A stretch of 12,672 nt of DNA from Spirochaetales bacterium (GCA_004525355.1 SPCK01000027.1:1-12672); one strand, 5' to 3'; positions 1 through 8,608 are shown, counted from the first letter of the stretch. Notes: generated from the letters alone by a model not told the origin. Translations and numbers: made by a program.

Positions 1-749
1 AGTGCTCCTACAGCACCTTCCATCAAGAATGGTAATTCCAGCGCCGACACGGGAACCGCCGATCCGTCGCTTGAAATCGATAGTGGATATCCAAGCGCCA
101 TCTCGAACAGCACCCCCCAAGGTCTGCCTATTGAATATTGAAAACCAAGGCCCACCGAGTGCAAGGAAATGACCTCAATGTTTTCGTTACGAAGGAATAC
201 ATACCGAACGGGGAAATAATAAAATGTGCGTTGAGAAGCCGGCGTGATGACCACATAGCCTGAAGGAATCTCCCGATTTGGATACAAGAGGCTAGCCACG
301 GTGTCGCGAATATCCGCAAGGAGCAAAGCGAGGGAAGGATAACTCCGGCTCGTCGATTTCTCGATTTCCGAGGTCTGGGCATTCAGCATCTGAAGATTGA
401 TGAGCCAAGTGGCCGAGCCTGTCCTGCCAATGCTGCCCGTAACGATATGTGTCGCTGACAGAAGCGAACCGAGCCTGATTCGCTCGATTCCCGAAGCCGC
501 GCCAGATAGCGTGAATTCGAGCTCGCGCAATGCGGTTGCCCGAGTTTCCGAGTCGATAACCGACAAGGAAGGTTCCCGCGAAAGGCTATCCGAAAGTTCC
601 GCTACCAAGCGCTCGAGGTCTAGCGGGGAGAGATCGGTGGAACTGAAATCAGAGAGGAGGATTCGCTGCTCGAGGATAGGCTCGCCTGCAAACGAGGTAA
701 ACGGGCTTGCGACCAGGAAAGCACAAATCAATGGAACGATGACAGACAC
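1..749 (-). CDS. Exported protein: TolB/CsgG-like N-terminal domain plus beta-barrel (partial)
   Basis: The gene starts with GTG at 749-747, preceded by GGGAGGG at 754-760, and a TGA lies in frame just upstream, so GTG is the earliest possible start. The reading frame is open for 249 codons to the window edge; the C-terminus is missing. Residues 1-21 form a hydrophobic signal peptide ending in SFA, although the n-region has no positive charge. Residues 28-155 resemble the TolB-N/CsgG/FlgO-type fold: LLSDFSSTDLS, then ATHIVTGSIGRTG, then a strand-rich stretch ending LNAQTSEIE. From about residue 175, alternating aromatic strands (TFYYFPVRYVFLR, GLGFQYSIGRPWG) suggest an outer-membrane beta-barrel. 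The likely location is therefore periplasm and outer membrane. The substrate is unknown and no enzymatic role is visible. A strong promoter lies 75 bases upstream. The domain assignment comes from sequence pattern only. Confidence 0.72.
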   Translation of the reverse strand, partial: MSVIVPLICAFLVASPFTSFAGEPILEQRILLSDFSSTDLSPLDLERLVAELSDSLSREPSLSVIDSETRATALRELEFTLSGAASGIERIRLGSLLSATHIVTGSIGRTGSATWLINLQMLNAQTSEIEKSTSRSYPSLALLLADIRDTVASLLYPNREIPSGYVVITPASQRTFYYFPVRYVFLRNENIEVISLHSVGLGFQYSIGRPWGVLFEMALGYPLSISSDGSAVPVSALELPFLMEGAVGA

Positions 750-830
750 TTGTCCCTCCCGTTTTCAGAAAGGGGAAATGCGTGGCCCAACGAATTCGCC
801 AAGGCCACAGTCAAGATGTCAATTAAGGTT

Positions 831-859
831 ACTATAGGTCTCCCAGCTCCTCATGTCAA
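831..859 (-). promoter_or_regulatory. Sigma70-type promoter for the leftward exported-protein gene
   Basis: On the minus strand there is a perfect -35 box TTGACA (859-854), exactly 17 bases of spacer, and a -10 box TATAGT (836-831, five of six consensus bases). Transcription would start near 824, leaving a leader of about 75 bases before the GTG at 749. This is the best promoter match in the window and supports the GTG-started gene. Confidence 0.75.
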
Positions 860-918
860 CAAAACCAGTGTATTGCGGCAGCCGATCAAAATCCGTCTGG
901 AATCTTTGAGTATTCTTA

Positions 919-991
919 GGGACAGAGCTCAAGGGAATTTCTTGCTACAATCAGGAGAATCCGGCATTTCTTAAAATAACAGCTCTGTCCC
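919..991. repeat. Inverted pair of the GGGACAGAGCT element (REP/BIME-like)
   Basis: GGGACAGAGCT at 919-929 is matched by its exact reverse complement at 981-991, with 51 bases between. The right copy is extended by two more C bases (to 993). Both copies are followed, in their own orientation, by an AT-rich stretch (AATTTC; ATTTTAAG). The same 11-mer recurs at 5764-5774 and 9104-9114, with a near copy at 11751-11762, so this is one site of a dispersed repeat and not an isolated hairpin. Inverted pairs of short dispersed units are typical of REP/BIME elements mobilised by Y1 (RAYT) transposases. No such transposase is in this window, so that link is inference. Confidence 0.65.
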
Positions 992-1038
992 CCAGCCGCA
1001 GACATCTTTCATAAAAATTCGCATTTCCTCATTAAAGA

Positions 1039-1044
1039 TATTAT
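1039..1044 (+). promoter_or_regulatory. Possible -10 box for the cyclase operon
   Basis: TATTAT matches five of six bases of the sigma70 -10 consensus and lies 120 bases before the cyclase start, in the most AT-rich part of the spacer. The only -35 candidate nearby (TTCGCA, 1018-1023) is spaced 15 bases away, which is short. The site is weak and a different sigma factor could be used. Confidence 0.25.
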
Positions 1045-1164
1045 GATTGTGAATGGCCGCCGCATAGCGTACCTGCCTGCCTGGAATCGGGAACGAAATC
1101 GAGTAGAGCATGGTTCCCATATATTCCTGTTTTGGCATCGAGCCAACGATCAAGAGGAGCAATC

Positions 1165-2811
1165 ATGCGCACTCTGTTTGCCCGCCGGCTCAAGGAAACC
1201 CAAAACGCACCCGACATTCGAAGCAGAGATGCCTTTGACGAGTTGTCCCGCGCTTCGGCGCTTCTTTCCATGGCCGGCGATTTTTCGCAGATCCAGTCGA
1301 CCCTCGTGGAGCAGACCTGCGATATCAGCCGTTCTAATCTCGCCGCCCTCTACCTGTATACCGGGGATGGCAACGAGCCAAGCTCAACCCTGAAGCTGTC
1401 GTACCGGCGCGGACGATGGCTAGCCCCGCCTTCATTGAACCGCTCGTCGGAAACCATCGCCTTCATCGAGGAATGCGACGAAGCCGCCGTACTCAACGAG
1501 CGCCGCGACTGCGCCCTGTCGGGATTGCTCCTGGACCCCATCATGAATTCGGGCATCGCCATCCCGATTTCCCTGCCGCGATATCGCGCGGGGATCCTGA
1601 TCCTCAATGCTCGCGAGCCAAGGCATTTTAATCGCCAGCGTCTGAATTTCCTTTCGTCATACAGTGCGCTCGCCGCAGGCATGCTCCGGAGCGCCAAACT
1701 GTTCAAGGAACTCAAGGAGCGGGCAGCCGAGATCGAGGCGCTAGAGCGCTACCAGGAGAGCGTGTTCTCATCCATGACCAACCTGCTGGTCACCGCTGAG
1801 CGCGATGGATCACTACGCTTCTTCAACGACGAGGCCGCGGACGTGTTCGGTCTCAACGCCGGCGCCCTGGGAAAGCCGGTCACGGAAATATTCAAGAAGC
1901 GGTTGGATGGCAGTGTGCTGAAAGCCGTGGATCGGAGCCTTCGGGAAGGTTCGACTCTGCTAGGAATCGAAGGAATTGCCACAAGTGAACGGGGTGATCT
2001 GGACTTTTCACTCAACCTTTCCCCCGTCAGAGGCAAACGGTCCGATCGCCACGATGGCCTGATTCTGACCTTTACAGACCAGACGCGGGAACGGGAGCTC
2101 AAAGAGCAGGTAGACGTGGTCGTTGAAGAGCGGCGCGCCATCAAGGACATGTTCAGTCGCTACCTTTCCGTGGACGTGGTCCAACACTTGATGGACTCCC
2201 CGGACATGATCAAATTGGGGGGCGCGGGCAAGCGAGCCACCGTTTTATTCGCCGATATCAGGGGTTACACCTCGTTCTCCGAAGGCAAAACGCCTGAATA
2301 CATCATCGGAATCCTGAACGAGTACTTCTCCGAAGCGGTGGATATAGTGCTCAGGTATCGCGGCTTCATTGACAAGTTCATCGGAGACTGCATCATGGCC
2401 GCCTGGGGCGTGCCTCTTACCAGCGAGGAGGAGGACGCGCGCAACGCCGTCGCCTGCGCCATTGACATCCAAAAGCTCATCGCAGATCCCAAGCGAACGT
2501 TTTTCCACGGCGAGGCCGAGCACCTGCGGGTCGGCATCGGCGTTCATACAGGCTACCTGGTCGCCGGCAACCTCGGATCGTCCCGCCGGATGAACTACTC
2601 GGTAATCGGCGACACGGTCAATATCGCTGCCCGCCTCGAAGGCGTGGCCAAAGCCGGTGAGGTTATAATAACCGATTCCACCCGGAAACTGCTCGGGGAC
2701 ACATTCATGGTCGAGGGGCGAGACACGGTCAAGGTCAAAGGTAAAGTCGAACCAATCAAGATATACAGCGCCATGGAAAACAAGACACACCACGGGGGAA
2801 TAAAAGCATGA
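1165..2811 (+). CDS. Class III adenylate cyclase with GAF and PAS sensor domains
   Basis: The predicted reaction is ATP to cyclic AMP plus pyrophosphate, in the cytoplasm. The ATG at 1165 is chosen because AGAGGAG (1153-1159) lies five bases upstream; an in-frame TTG at 1132 has no such site. The product is 548 residues. Residues about 25-175 look like a GAF domain, about 196-315 like a PAS domain (start YQESVF, core LRFFNDEAADVFG), followed by a short charged linker (ERRAIKDMFSRYLS) and the catalytic domain at about 340-535. The catalytic residues all appear present: metal-binding D364 (FADIRGY) and D408 (KFIGD), purine-contacting K404 and D483 (IGDTVN), and transition-state N486 and R490 (NIAARLE). 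The Lys/Asp pair points to ATP rather than GTP. No membrane segment is seen. It overlaps the next gene by four bases (ATGA), so the two are translationally coupled. The GAF and PAS ligands cannot be read from sequence. Confidence 0.93.
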   Translation: MRTLFARRLKETQNAPDIRSRDAFDELSRASALLSMAGDFSQIQSTLVEQTCDISRSNLAALYLYTGDGNEPSSTLKLSYRRGRWLAPPSLNRSSETIAFIEECDEAAVLNERRDCALSGLLLDPIMNSGIAIPISLPRYRAGILILNAREPRHFNRQRLNFLSSYSALAAGMLRSAKLFKELKERAAEIEALERYQESVFSSMTNLLVTAERDGSLRFFNDEAADVFGLNAGALGKPVTEIFKKRLDGSVLKAVDRSLREGSTLLGIEGIATSERGDLDFSLNLSPVRGKRSDRHDGLILTFTDQTRERELKEQVDVVVEERRAIKDMFSRYLSVDVVQHLMDSPDMIKLGGAGKRATVLFADIRGYTSFSEGKTPEYIIGILNEYFSEAVDIVLRYRGFIDKFIGDCIMAAWGVPLTSEEEDARNAVACAIDIQKLIADPKRTFFHGEAEHLRVGIGVHTGYLVAGNLGSSRRMNYSVIGDTVNIAARLEGVAKAGEVIITDSTRKLLGDTFMVEGRDTVKVKGKVEPIKIYSAMENKTHHGGIKA

Positions 2812-5393
2812 AGGAATTCATCGAATCATTGCCATCTACGACAATCTGGCTCATGGGCGGTGGGGCGCTCGTAGTGGTCATCGCGCTATTTGTCCTGCTT
2901 TCCGAGTCGCACTTTCGACGCGTGGTGAAAAAAGCCGCCACCGAACCAGAGGCTACGAGGCCGCAACTGAACTCGTTTACTCTTTCCTTGCGCGAGCGTT
3001 TCATCCTGAAGAAAAGCGAGCGCGGCTTTTTCGGCAATCCGGGACCCTACCCCAATCTCCCAATATCATTGGGCTATCCCGAACGCTGGCTTGCTTTGGT
3101 ACGCGTAGGCCATTCCCGTAAGGCCGGGCGCAAGTTACTGAGATTCGCTCCCGAACTGGGGTTGTTCGAATGCTTCCTCGCATCGCTCCGTTCGCCCGGC
3201 ATGGGCAGGGACCTGCTCGCCTGGATTGACGGACAGGGCGATGGATTCACCCTCCGCAGGATAGCTCTGGCCGGGCCCGGCAGGGAATTTAATGGCGAGT
3301 CCGCCAAGACACTCTTCGCGGACAGGATGGACGAGGTACGCGAACTTCTTGGCGATCCTGAATGGGCAGCGCGCGCCATGGCGGTCAGGATCCTCTCAAA
3401 GGACAACTCCGACCGCTCTCTAAAGGGCTTGGCGGACAGCCTGCACGACCCGCATCCCTTGGTCAGGAAACTGGCTTTGCAGGCACCACTAGCCGGCGAG
3501 CGCCTCGCCTTTTACGACGAAGCGTATCGGTTATTCGTAAGGGACGCTTCCATAGAGGTCCGCAGAACCGCCAAGGCCAGGATCATGGCAGAATTCCCCG
3601 ACCTCTACGCACCGGACATGGATGCGTTGAGTCCGGCCGAAACGGTTCATGTCCTCGAATTACTCGACCTGAAAAGTGGCCGTGACGACGAGATCGCGTT
3701 CAGGTACCTGGAATCGGGAGATCCCGAGCAACAGCTCGCCGCCGCCGAACACCTCGAGGCGCGGGGTTCCCTTAAGAACCTGCTTGAAACAGCCTCGTCA
3801 GGAGACGCGAAAGAATACAAGCGACGACTGTCGATGCTGACCACCGCTGCCGGTCTCCAGGTATCAGGTTTTCTTTCCTCAGTTCACACCATAGAAACGG
3901 ACAGCGCATTCGACGCATGCGCACATATCCTGGTAAAGGGTGGCGACCGCAGACATATTTCCGTATTGGCGACGCGTTGGTTCGACCGCATGGGGCATGG
4001 CCCCTACCCTTCAGAACGGCTTTCGATCTACAGGGACGTCCTGGCCGCCATAAAGGCGCGTGGCGACGAGTCAGCATGCAAAGCGTTGGCCCAGGAATTG
4101 ACGGTGCGCAGAAATGAGTCCGAGCTTGCCGCTGCCATTCTGGACGCGACCGACGGCTCCCAGGATCGCTGCATCTTTACTTCGCTGGTCGGACTCTTCC
4201 TGGATCCCGACTTTCCCTTGCGGGACGAATTGAGGGCGGCGCTCATCAGACAGCCGCCTGAACTGGTTGTACCGTTCTCGCTTTCCTTCCTTCAGGCGGA
4301 TCGTTTGGATACGCCGCGCGTCATTCGGCGCGACGCCCTGATTCTGGCAGGGGAACTCAAGCTCTCCTGGGCGCTCCAACGGGCCATGGAGTCGCTGCCA
4401 ACGCTGGACGCCGACGAGATCGTTTCGCTCGCGCCCATCGTCATCAGCGCCGACGCCAAGATCTTCAAGAGCAAGGCTCGCTTCATCCTGGACGGGGTTG
4501 ACGCTCCGTCAAGGGCGGCGATCCTGGCTGCTCTGCCCTCCACGGGCGATCGCTCCTTCATGAGCGACGTCAAGGCCTCCCTTCGCGATGCCGATCCCGA
4601 TGTCCGTTCGGCTGCCGTCCGCGCACTCGCCGATTTCCAGGAGGAGAAAGCGCTCACCGCAGGCGGGATGGACCTGCTGCGGGATCCGGTGGAGCGAGTC
4701 CGAATAACGGCCGCGGCCGCGCTTGCGCAGGCGGGAGGGGTGGCCGTAGCTGAAAAGTTGGCTGCCGTGCTCGACGACGACAACGAAATGGACGAAGTGA
4801 AGGCTTCCCTTATCAAGGGGCTCGGCCGCGCCACTGACCAGGCCAGCCTTGACCTACTCGTCAACGAACTCGGAACCCGCGAGCGATGGATGGCCGAGCT
4901 CGGATCGGCACTCTCGTCGCGCAGTTCGAAAAAGGATCTGGCCAGAATACTGGAGCGTTTCAAGGATGTCACCGGCGAATTGAAATCTCGTATCGCGGAA
5001 AGCGTTCGCGCCATGGGCAAGCGTGGAGAAGAAGCCCTCGTCGAGTTATTACGCGAAGAAGTCGCATCGCTCAAGCCGTTTATCGTCGAGGCGCTCGAAT
5101 CCCTGGGCTACGTGGAAGCCCGGATACGCGAGTTGAAGCACCGCGACCCTGAGATCAGGCGCCAGGCGGCCTCGGCATTGTCACTTGTTGGAAGCAGGGC
5201 GGCCTTCCGGGGCATCGTACTGGCCGCTCGGGATCCCGATCCCGACGTTCGCGTCGCCGTGACGCGTGCACTCGAGCGCCTGGCTGGTCCTGAAGGCAAG
5301 GATATGTTGACCGAGCTGGAGCACGATCCCGATTCTCGAGTCCGTAAATATGTGTTGTGGGCCATGGAACGGGTCAAGGCAAAAGCCCTGTAG
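2808..5393 (+). CDS. Membrane-anchored HEAT-repeat protein
   Basis: The ATG at 2808 overlaps the cyclase stop codon (ATGA), with GGGGGAA seven bases upstream. The 861-residue product has one membrane segment at residues 12-31 (IWLMGGGALVVVIALFVLLS) followed by a basic stretch (FRRVVKK), so the bulk is expected in the cytoplasm. From about residue 185 to the end it is built of alpha-helical HEAT-type repeats. The clearest are DPHPLVRKLALQA (about 210), DADPDVRSAAVRAL (about 595), DPVERVRITAAAAL (about 626), DPEIRRQAASAL (about 783), DPDPDVRVAVTRAL (about 808) and DPDSRVRKYVLWAM (about 840). Such solenoids are protein-binding scaffolds; no catalytic motif is visible. Co-translation with the cyclase suggests a partner or membrane tether for it, which is inference. 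A hairpin at 5403-5430 closes the operon. Confidence 0.88.
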   Translation: MKEFIESLPSTTIWLMGGGALVVVIALFVLLSESHFRRVVKKAATEPEATRPQLNSFTLSLRERFILKKSERGFFGNPGPYPNLPISLGYPERWLALVRVGHSRKAGRKLLRFAPELGLFECFLASLRSPGMGRDLLAWIDGQGDGFTLRRIALAGPGREFNGESAKTLFADRMDEVRELLGDPEWAARAMAVRILSKDNSDRSLKGLADSLHDPHPLVRKLALQAPLAGERLAFYDEAYRLFVRDASIEVRRTAKARIMAEFPDLYAPDMDALSPAETVHVLELLDLKSGRDDEIAFRYLESGDPEQQLAAAEHLEARGSLKNLLETASSGDAKEYKRRLSMLTTAAGLQVSGFLSSVHTIETDSAFDACAHILVKGGDRRHISVLATRWFDRMGHGPYPSERLSIYRDVLAAIKARGDESACKALAQELTVRRNESELAAAILDATDGSQDRCIFTSLVGLFLDPDFPLRDELRAALIRQPPELVVPFSLSFLQADRLDTPRVIRRDALILAGELKLSWALQRAMESLPTLDADEIVSLAPIVISADAKIFKSKARFILDGVDAPSRAAILAALPSTGDRSFMSDVKASLRDADPDVRSAAVRALADFQEEKALTAGGMDLLRDPVERVRITAAAALAQAGGVAVAEKLAAVLDDDNEMDEVKASLIKGLGRATDQASLDLLVNELGTRERWMAELGSALSSRSSKKDLARILERFKDVTGELKSRIAESVRAMGKRGEEALVELLREEVASLKPFIVEALESLGYVEARIRELKHRDPEIRRQAASALSLVGSRAAFRGIVLAARDPDPDVRVAVTRALERLAGPEGKDMLTELEHDPDSRVRKYVLWAMERVKAKAL

Positions 5394-5402
5394 GCAAAGC
5401 AC

Positions 5403-5430
5403 ACGGCGCGGCCTGCACTGGTCGCGCCGT
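5403..5430. terminator. Shared hairpin between convergent operons
   Basis: ACGGCGCGGCC (5403-5413) pairs with GGTCGCGCCGT (5420-5430) over 11 base pairs, including one G-U pair, around a six-base loop. It sits 10 bases after the HEAT-gene stop and 7 bases beyond the stop of the opposing gene. The plus side continues TATAAATTTA, which is AT-rich but not a clean U-tract, and the minus side has no U-tract. It probably acts as a bidirectional terminator. Confidence 0.65.
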
Positions 5431-5437
5431 TATAAAT

Positions 5438-5974
5438 TTAGCGCGTGGAAACAGGACCTGACAGGCTCCTGGGCTTTCCCAAAATCTCGCTCATCACGAC
5501 GGCCTTCTTGAGAGTCGGCAGAAGCTCAAGGCGAGATACCGGCCTGGATTCGGTATCCGGTGCCTGCGTCTCGCCCGAGTCGTTTCTCGCGACGGCTGTG
5601 ACCGTGGAATCGGCGGCAAAGTCATAAGCGGGAACCGCGTATCGGCTCTCCCGCTCGGGCCGCGGCGTACGAATGATCGTTTCTTCGTCCCGCCGCATCT
5701 GCGAATCGTCCGCAAGCACTTCCGATCGCGCAAGGATGGGCGCCGACCCGCCACCCCCCTTGGGGACAGAGCTGCGTTGCGCGTTGAAATTGCCGCTGAA
5801 CAGCGACGAAAGGAACGAACCAATACGCGACGGCTCTCGTGATGATTCCGCGATCCCGCCAGGCAGGCGTGCGGAATCGCGCCGCTTCTTCCGTGCGTTT
5901 TCCAAGTACATCCGTACGAAAACAATCAAAAGAATCGGTAGGAATATCAGTATCTGATTGAAAATGTCGTCCAC
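5438..5974 (-). CDS. Small single-TM protein with C-terminal SEILG motif, last gene of nfeD-floA operon
   Basis: The gene starts with GTG at 5974-5972, three bases after the floA stop, with no good ribosome site. It is probably translated by coupling to floA. The 178-residue product has one N-terminal membrane segment (residues 5-22, FNQILIFLPILLIVFVRMYL), then a basic patch, and a long low-complexity, probably disordered region (about 30-150). The end is a conserved-looking segment, LPTLKKAVVMSEILGKPRSL (about 152-171). A helix of the type 'L..AVV.SEILG.P' is one I associate with the C-terminal tail of small bacterial membrane proteins of unknown function. The arrangement (anchor, linker, short tail) suggests an adaptor that presents the tail to a partner; that is inference. 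A copy of GGGGACAGAGCT lies inside the linker (5763-5774). Confidence 0.75.
   Translation of the reverse strand: MDDIFNQILIFLPILLIVFVRMYLENARKKRRDSARLPGGIAESSREPSRIGSFLSSLFSGNFNAQRSSVPKGGGGSAPILARSEVLADDSQMRRDEETIIRTPRPERESRYAVPAYDFAADSTVTAVARNDSGETQAPDTESRPVSRLELLPTLKKAVVMSEILGKPRSLSGPVSTR
5763..5774 (+). repeat. Copy of the GGGACAGAGCT element inside a coding region
   Basis: GGGGACAGAGCT is identical over the 11-base core to the paired copies at 919-929 and 981-991. It lies within the disordered linker of the small membrane protein, where it encodes SSVP on the minus strand without breaking the frame. Unlike the intergenic copies it lacks the AT-rich trailing stretch, so it could be a chance match or an old in-frame insertion. 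Confidence 0.45.
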
Positions 5975-5977
5975 GGT

Positions 5978-6970
5978 TTATTTGCCCGTTGCCGGTGGTT
6001 CGCCGCCGATGGAATTGCGCATCTGCGTATCCGCCTGCAAGTTGGTCAGCCGATAGTAATCCATGACTCCTAGCTGGCCACTCCTGAAAGCCTCGGAAAT
6101 GGCAAGCGGGATTTCCGCCTCGGCGAGCACGACCTTGGCCCTGTTTTCCTGGACCAAGGCCAACATTTCCTGCTCCTTCGCGCGGGCAGCCGCACGCCGC
6201 TTCTCGGCCTCGGCCTGGAAACGCCTCATGTCCGCCTCGGCTTGGTCGGCCTGCAATTTGGCGCCCACATTGGCGCCAACGTCGATATCCGCGATATCGA
6301 TGGATAGGATCTCAAAGGCCGTACCGGCGTCCAGTCCCTTGCCCAGCACTCGTTTCGATATCTGGTCGGGATTCTCCAGCACGGCCTTGTAGGATTCCGA
6401 CGAACCGATGGTGGTAACGATGCCCTCGCCCACACGGGCTATGATGGTTTCCTCCGTTGCGCCTCCGACCAGGCGCTCGATGTTGGCTCGTACGGTGACG
6501 CGCGCCTTGACCTGCAGCTGTATACCGTCCTTGGCGACAGCGTCTATCGTGAATTTACCCTTTGACGAATCGGGGCAATCGATCACCTTGGGATTCACGC
6601 TCGTTCGGACCGCCTCCAGCACGTCCCGTCCGGCGAGGTCGATGGCGGCAGCACGCTGGAACGGCAGGGGTATGCTCGCTTTGTTGGCGGCAACGAGAGC
6701 TTGGCTGACCTTGGGTACATTACCGCCGGCCAGGAAATGCGTCTCCAGCATGTCGGACTCGACAGCGATTCCTGCCTTGGTGAGCATGATACGCGCGTCG
6801 ACGATGACGGCTGGCCTGACGTGTCGGAGCCACATTCCAATAAGCTTGCCCATTCCGACGGGGGCGCCGGATAGCAGTGCACGGAACCACAGGCCGAAGA
6901 ATTTGAGGAACAGGAACAGAAATCCCAGTGAAACGATGCCGATAGCGGCGTACAACGCGATATATAACAT
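5978..6970 (-). CDS. floA: Flotillin-like protein FloA
   Basis: FloA forms oligomeric assemblies in membrane microdomains and is normally paired with NfeD. The start is the ATG at 6970-6968, preceded by AGGAGG and a seven-base spacer; a start further upstream (7021) would overlap nfeD and ignore this site. The 330-residue length equals that usual for the family (about 330). Residues 3-24 are the N-terminal membrane anchor ([20 protein letters not shown]). Next come the characteristic SFPH-type region with [21 protein letters not shown] (about 98-118), and [29 protein letters not shown] (about 230-258). A charged Ala/Glu-rich coiled coil (about 245-295) resembles the flotillin EA repeats. The gene lies 19 bases after nfeD and 3 bases before the small membrane protein, so all three are probably one transcript. 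Confidence 0.93.
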   Translation of the reverse strand: MLYIALYAAIGIVSLGFLFLFLKFFGLWFRALLSGAPVGMGKLIGMWLRHVRPAVIVDARIMLTKAGIAVESDMLETHFLAGGNVPKVSQALVAANKASIPLPFQRAAAIDLAGRDVLEAVRTSVNPKVIDCPDSSKGKFTIDAVAKDGIQLQVKARVTVRANIERLVGGATEETIIARVGEGIVTTIGSSESYKAVLENPDQISKRVLGKGLDAGTAFEILSIDIADIDVGANVGAKLQADQAEADMRRFQAEAEKRRAAARAKEQEMLALVQENRAKVVLAEAEIPLAISEAFRSGQLGVMDYYRLTNLQADTQMRNSIGGEPPATGK

Positions 6971-6989
6971 GGAAACTCCTCCTTTTAAA

Positions 6990-8582
6990 CTATGCCTTGA
7001 TCGGGGCGACGAATACGACACCCCCCCGGATTCCGGTTACGACCAGCGCCATACCTTCCTCGACGAACAGACCATCGGTCTCCACGCTTAAGGAAACACC
7101 GTCGATGTCCGCCCGCCCCGAAGGCCGGAGCGTCGTCACGGCCGTGCCCCTGGTACCGATCGCCGGGAGCGAGCGCCCTTTCCTGTCGGGGCCCATGCGA
7201 ATGATCGACTCGTCCGCGGACGCGATCTCGATCGGAACTGCAATCGACTCGGTTTCGGCGAAAGATGGCGCAGGCTGCCCCGACGCGGTACCGGTGATCG
7301 CTGTCTTGAGCGTGAGGCGATCGAAGAGCTTGAGACGCGGTCCTACGGCGACAATCACTCCGATACCCACTATTCCCAACAATACGCCCGCTCCAACAGT
7401 CGCTGCGTTTCGAGCCAGTATATCCCACTGCCAGTCAGCCTGGGGCATCACAAAATCCTGCATGGACAGCACCAGGGCTGCTGCGATGAGGATGAGCCCC
7501 GAGATCCCCGCCAAGCCGAAGCCGGGCAGGAGAAAAATCTCGACCGCCAGTAGGCCCATACCCAGGATGAACAGGACGAGTTCGGCGGAACCCACTGTTC
7601 CCATCATCATGTTTGAGCCAAACAGGATCAGAAAAGCGATAATGGCGACCGTGCCCGGTAATCCGAAACCAGGCGAGTTTATTTCCAGGAACAGGGCCAT
7701 CAGGCCGATGAGGATGAGGAGGGACTGCACCGCGGCTGATGTCAGGAAAACCACGACAGAATCGGAGAAGGTCGGGCTGAGTTCGACGACGCCCCCGGCC
7801 AGTCCCATGGAGACGGCAAGCTCATCCAGGTCACGGACCGTGCCTTCGGACAGGCTGTAGCGCTCAGCCTCCCCGGCCGTCAACGACAAAAGCTTACCCT
7901 TGCCCACGATGACGCGGCCACGCGTCACCTCGCCCCGACGATCCCGCTCCAGGGTAACGGCATCGTCGGCAAGTACAGCCATCGTTCGCCCGTCCACCGT
8001 CACCTCGACCAGCTCGGTATCGGCGTCCACCATCGCCAGCGCAATGGCCGCGGGGTGTCCGTTTTTCTCGGCGAGCGCTGCCATCTGGGCGCGAACGGCG
8101 CTGACCGTCTTCTCTCCTGCGCCTTCCATCGTACCTTCCGGCGTAGCCACGACCGGCGCGGCCGCCCCGATGGACGTACCTGGAGCCATATAGATTTCCG
8201 AGCAGGAGAACGCTATCAGAGCTCCGGCCGACCAACTGACGCCCATACCGTCTGGCCCCGCGCCCACGAAGGCGATAGTTTTGGCGTCGCGAATCGATCC
8301 GATATAGGCGGATATTCGCAAAGCCGAGTCCACACGCCCGCCGAAGGTATCGATGCTGAATACGATAACCGAGGCGCCGTCGGCGAGCGCCTGCTCGGCG
8401 CGACGCTGGACGAATACAGCGGTAGAAGGCTCGATGTCGCCCTTGATCGGTATTACATAAACCGTAGCTTTAATAGCCGTTTGGGAAGACTGGGCGAATA
8501 GGGGGTTGGAAATCAGAATGAGCAACGCCATCATGGCCAATGAGGCTGAAGCCCGTATGCCACCATTAACTGAACGTTTCAT
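6990..8582 (-). CDS. nfeD: NfeD family protein: ClpP-like serine protease, membrane domain and OB fold
   Basis: The start is the ATG at 8582-8580, because a signal peptide begins there (residues 1-30, MKRSVN then a hydrophobic core ending PLFA). The ribosome site is poor, and the frame is open upstream without a stop. The 530-residue product is the long form of the family. Residues about 35-270 are the ClpP/SppA-like protease domain: [10 protein letters not shown] (78-87), likely nucleophile S118 in SAGALIAF, and the family segment [13 protein letters not shown]. The basic residue of the Ser/Lys dyad described for archaeal homologues could not be placed with confidence. Membrane segments lie at about 276-298, 308-325, 335-352, 357-374 and 393-414. 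Residues 475-530 are the NfeD C-terminal OB fold ([20 protein letters not shown]). It is followed by floA in the family's usual order. Confidence 0.92.
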   Translation of the reverse strand: MKRSVNGGIRASASLAMMALLILISNPLFAQSSQTAIKATVYVIPIKGDIEPSTAVFVQRRAEQALADGASVIVFSIDTFGGRVDSALRISAYIGSIRDAKTIAFVGAGPDGMGVSWSAGALIAFSCSEIYMAPGTSIGAAAPVVATPEGTMEGAGEKTVSAVRAQMAALAEKNGHPAAIALAMVDADTELVEVTVDGRTMAVLADDAVTLERDRRGEVTRGRVIVGKGKLLSLTAGEAERYSLSEGTVRDLDELAVSMGLAGGVVELSPTFSDSVVVFLTSAAVQSLLILIGLMALFLEINSPGFGLPGTVAIIAFLILFGSNMMMGTVGSAELVLFILGMGLLAVEIFLLPGFGLAGISGLILIAAALVLSMQDFVMPQADWQWDILARNAATVGAGVLLGIVGIGVIVAVGPRLKLFDRLTLKTAITGTASGQPAPSFAETESIAVPIEIASADESIIRMGPDRKGRSLPAIGTRGTAVTTLRPSGRADIDGVSLSVETDGLFVEEGMALVVTGIRGGVVFVAPIKA

Positions 8583-8608
8583 AGAATAATGATACGCTGA
8601 ACGGGCCT

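Larger units (their letters stand above)
750..1164. other. Divergent intergenic spacer of 415 bases
   Basis: This stretch separates the leftward exported-protein gene from the rightward cyclase operon and is more AT-rich than its surroundings. It holds the leftward promoter (831-859), an inverted pair of an 11-base element (919-991), and AT-rich sequence at 1005-1050 with a possible -10 box TATTAT at 1039-1044 for the cyclase operon. No reading frame in it has a convincing start site or protein-like composition. Confidence 0.6.

Noticed and set aside
397..974. Plus-strand open frames of 146 and 74 codons
   Set aside because: They run opposite the GTG-started exported protein and its promoter, with no ribosome sites and low-quality composition.
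1132..1164. TTG at 1132 as the cyclase start
   Set aside because: It has no ribosome site, whereas AGAGGAG is ideally placed for the ATG at 1165.
4292..5074. Open 260-codon minus-strand frame opposite the HEAT gene
   Set aside because: It is a Ser/Arg/Ala-rich shadow of the HEAT coding frame, has no ribosome site, and the plus frame is clearly coding.
6408..7860. Plus-strand open frames opposite floA and nfeD
   Set aside because: They are antisense shadows with Ser/Thr/Pro/Arg-rich composition; the minus frames encode recognised families.
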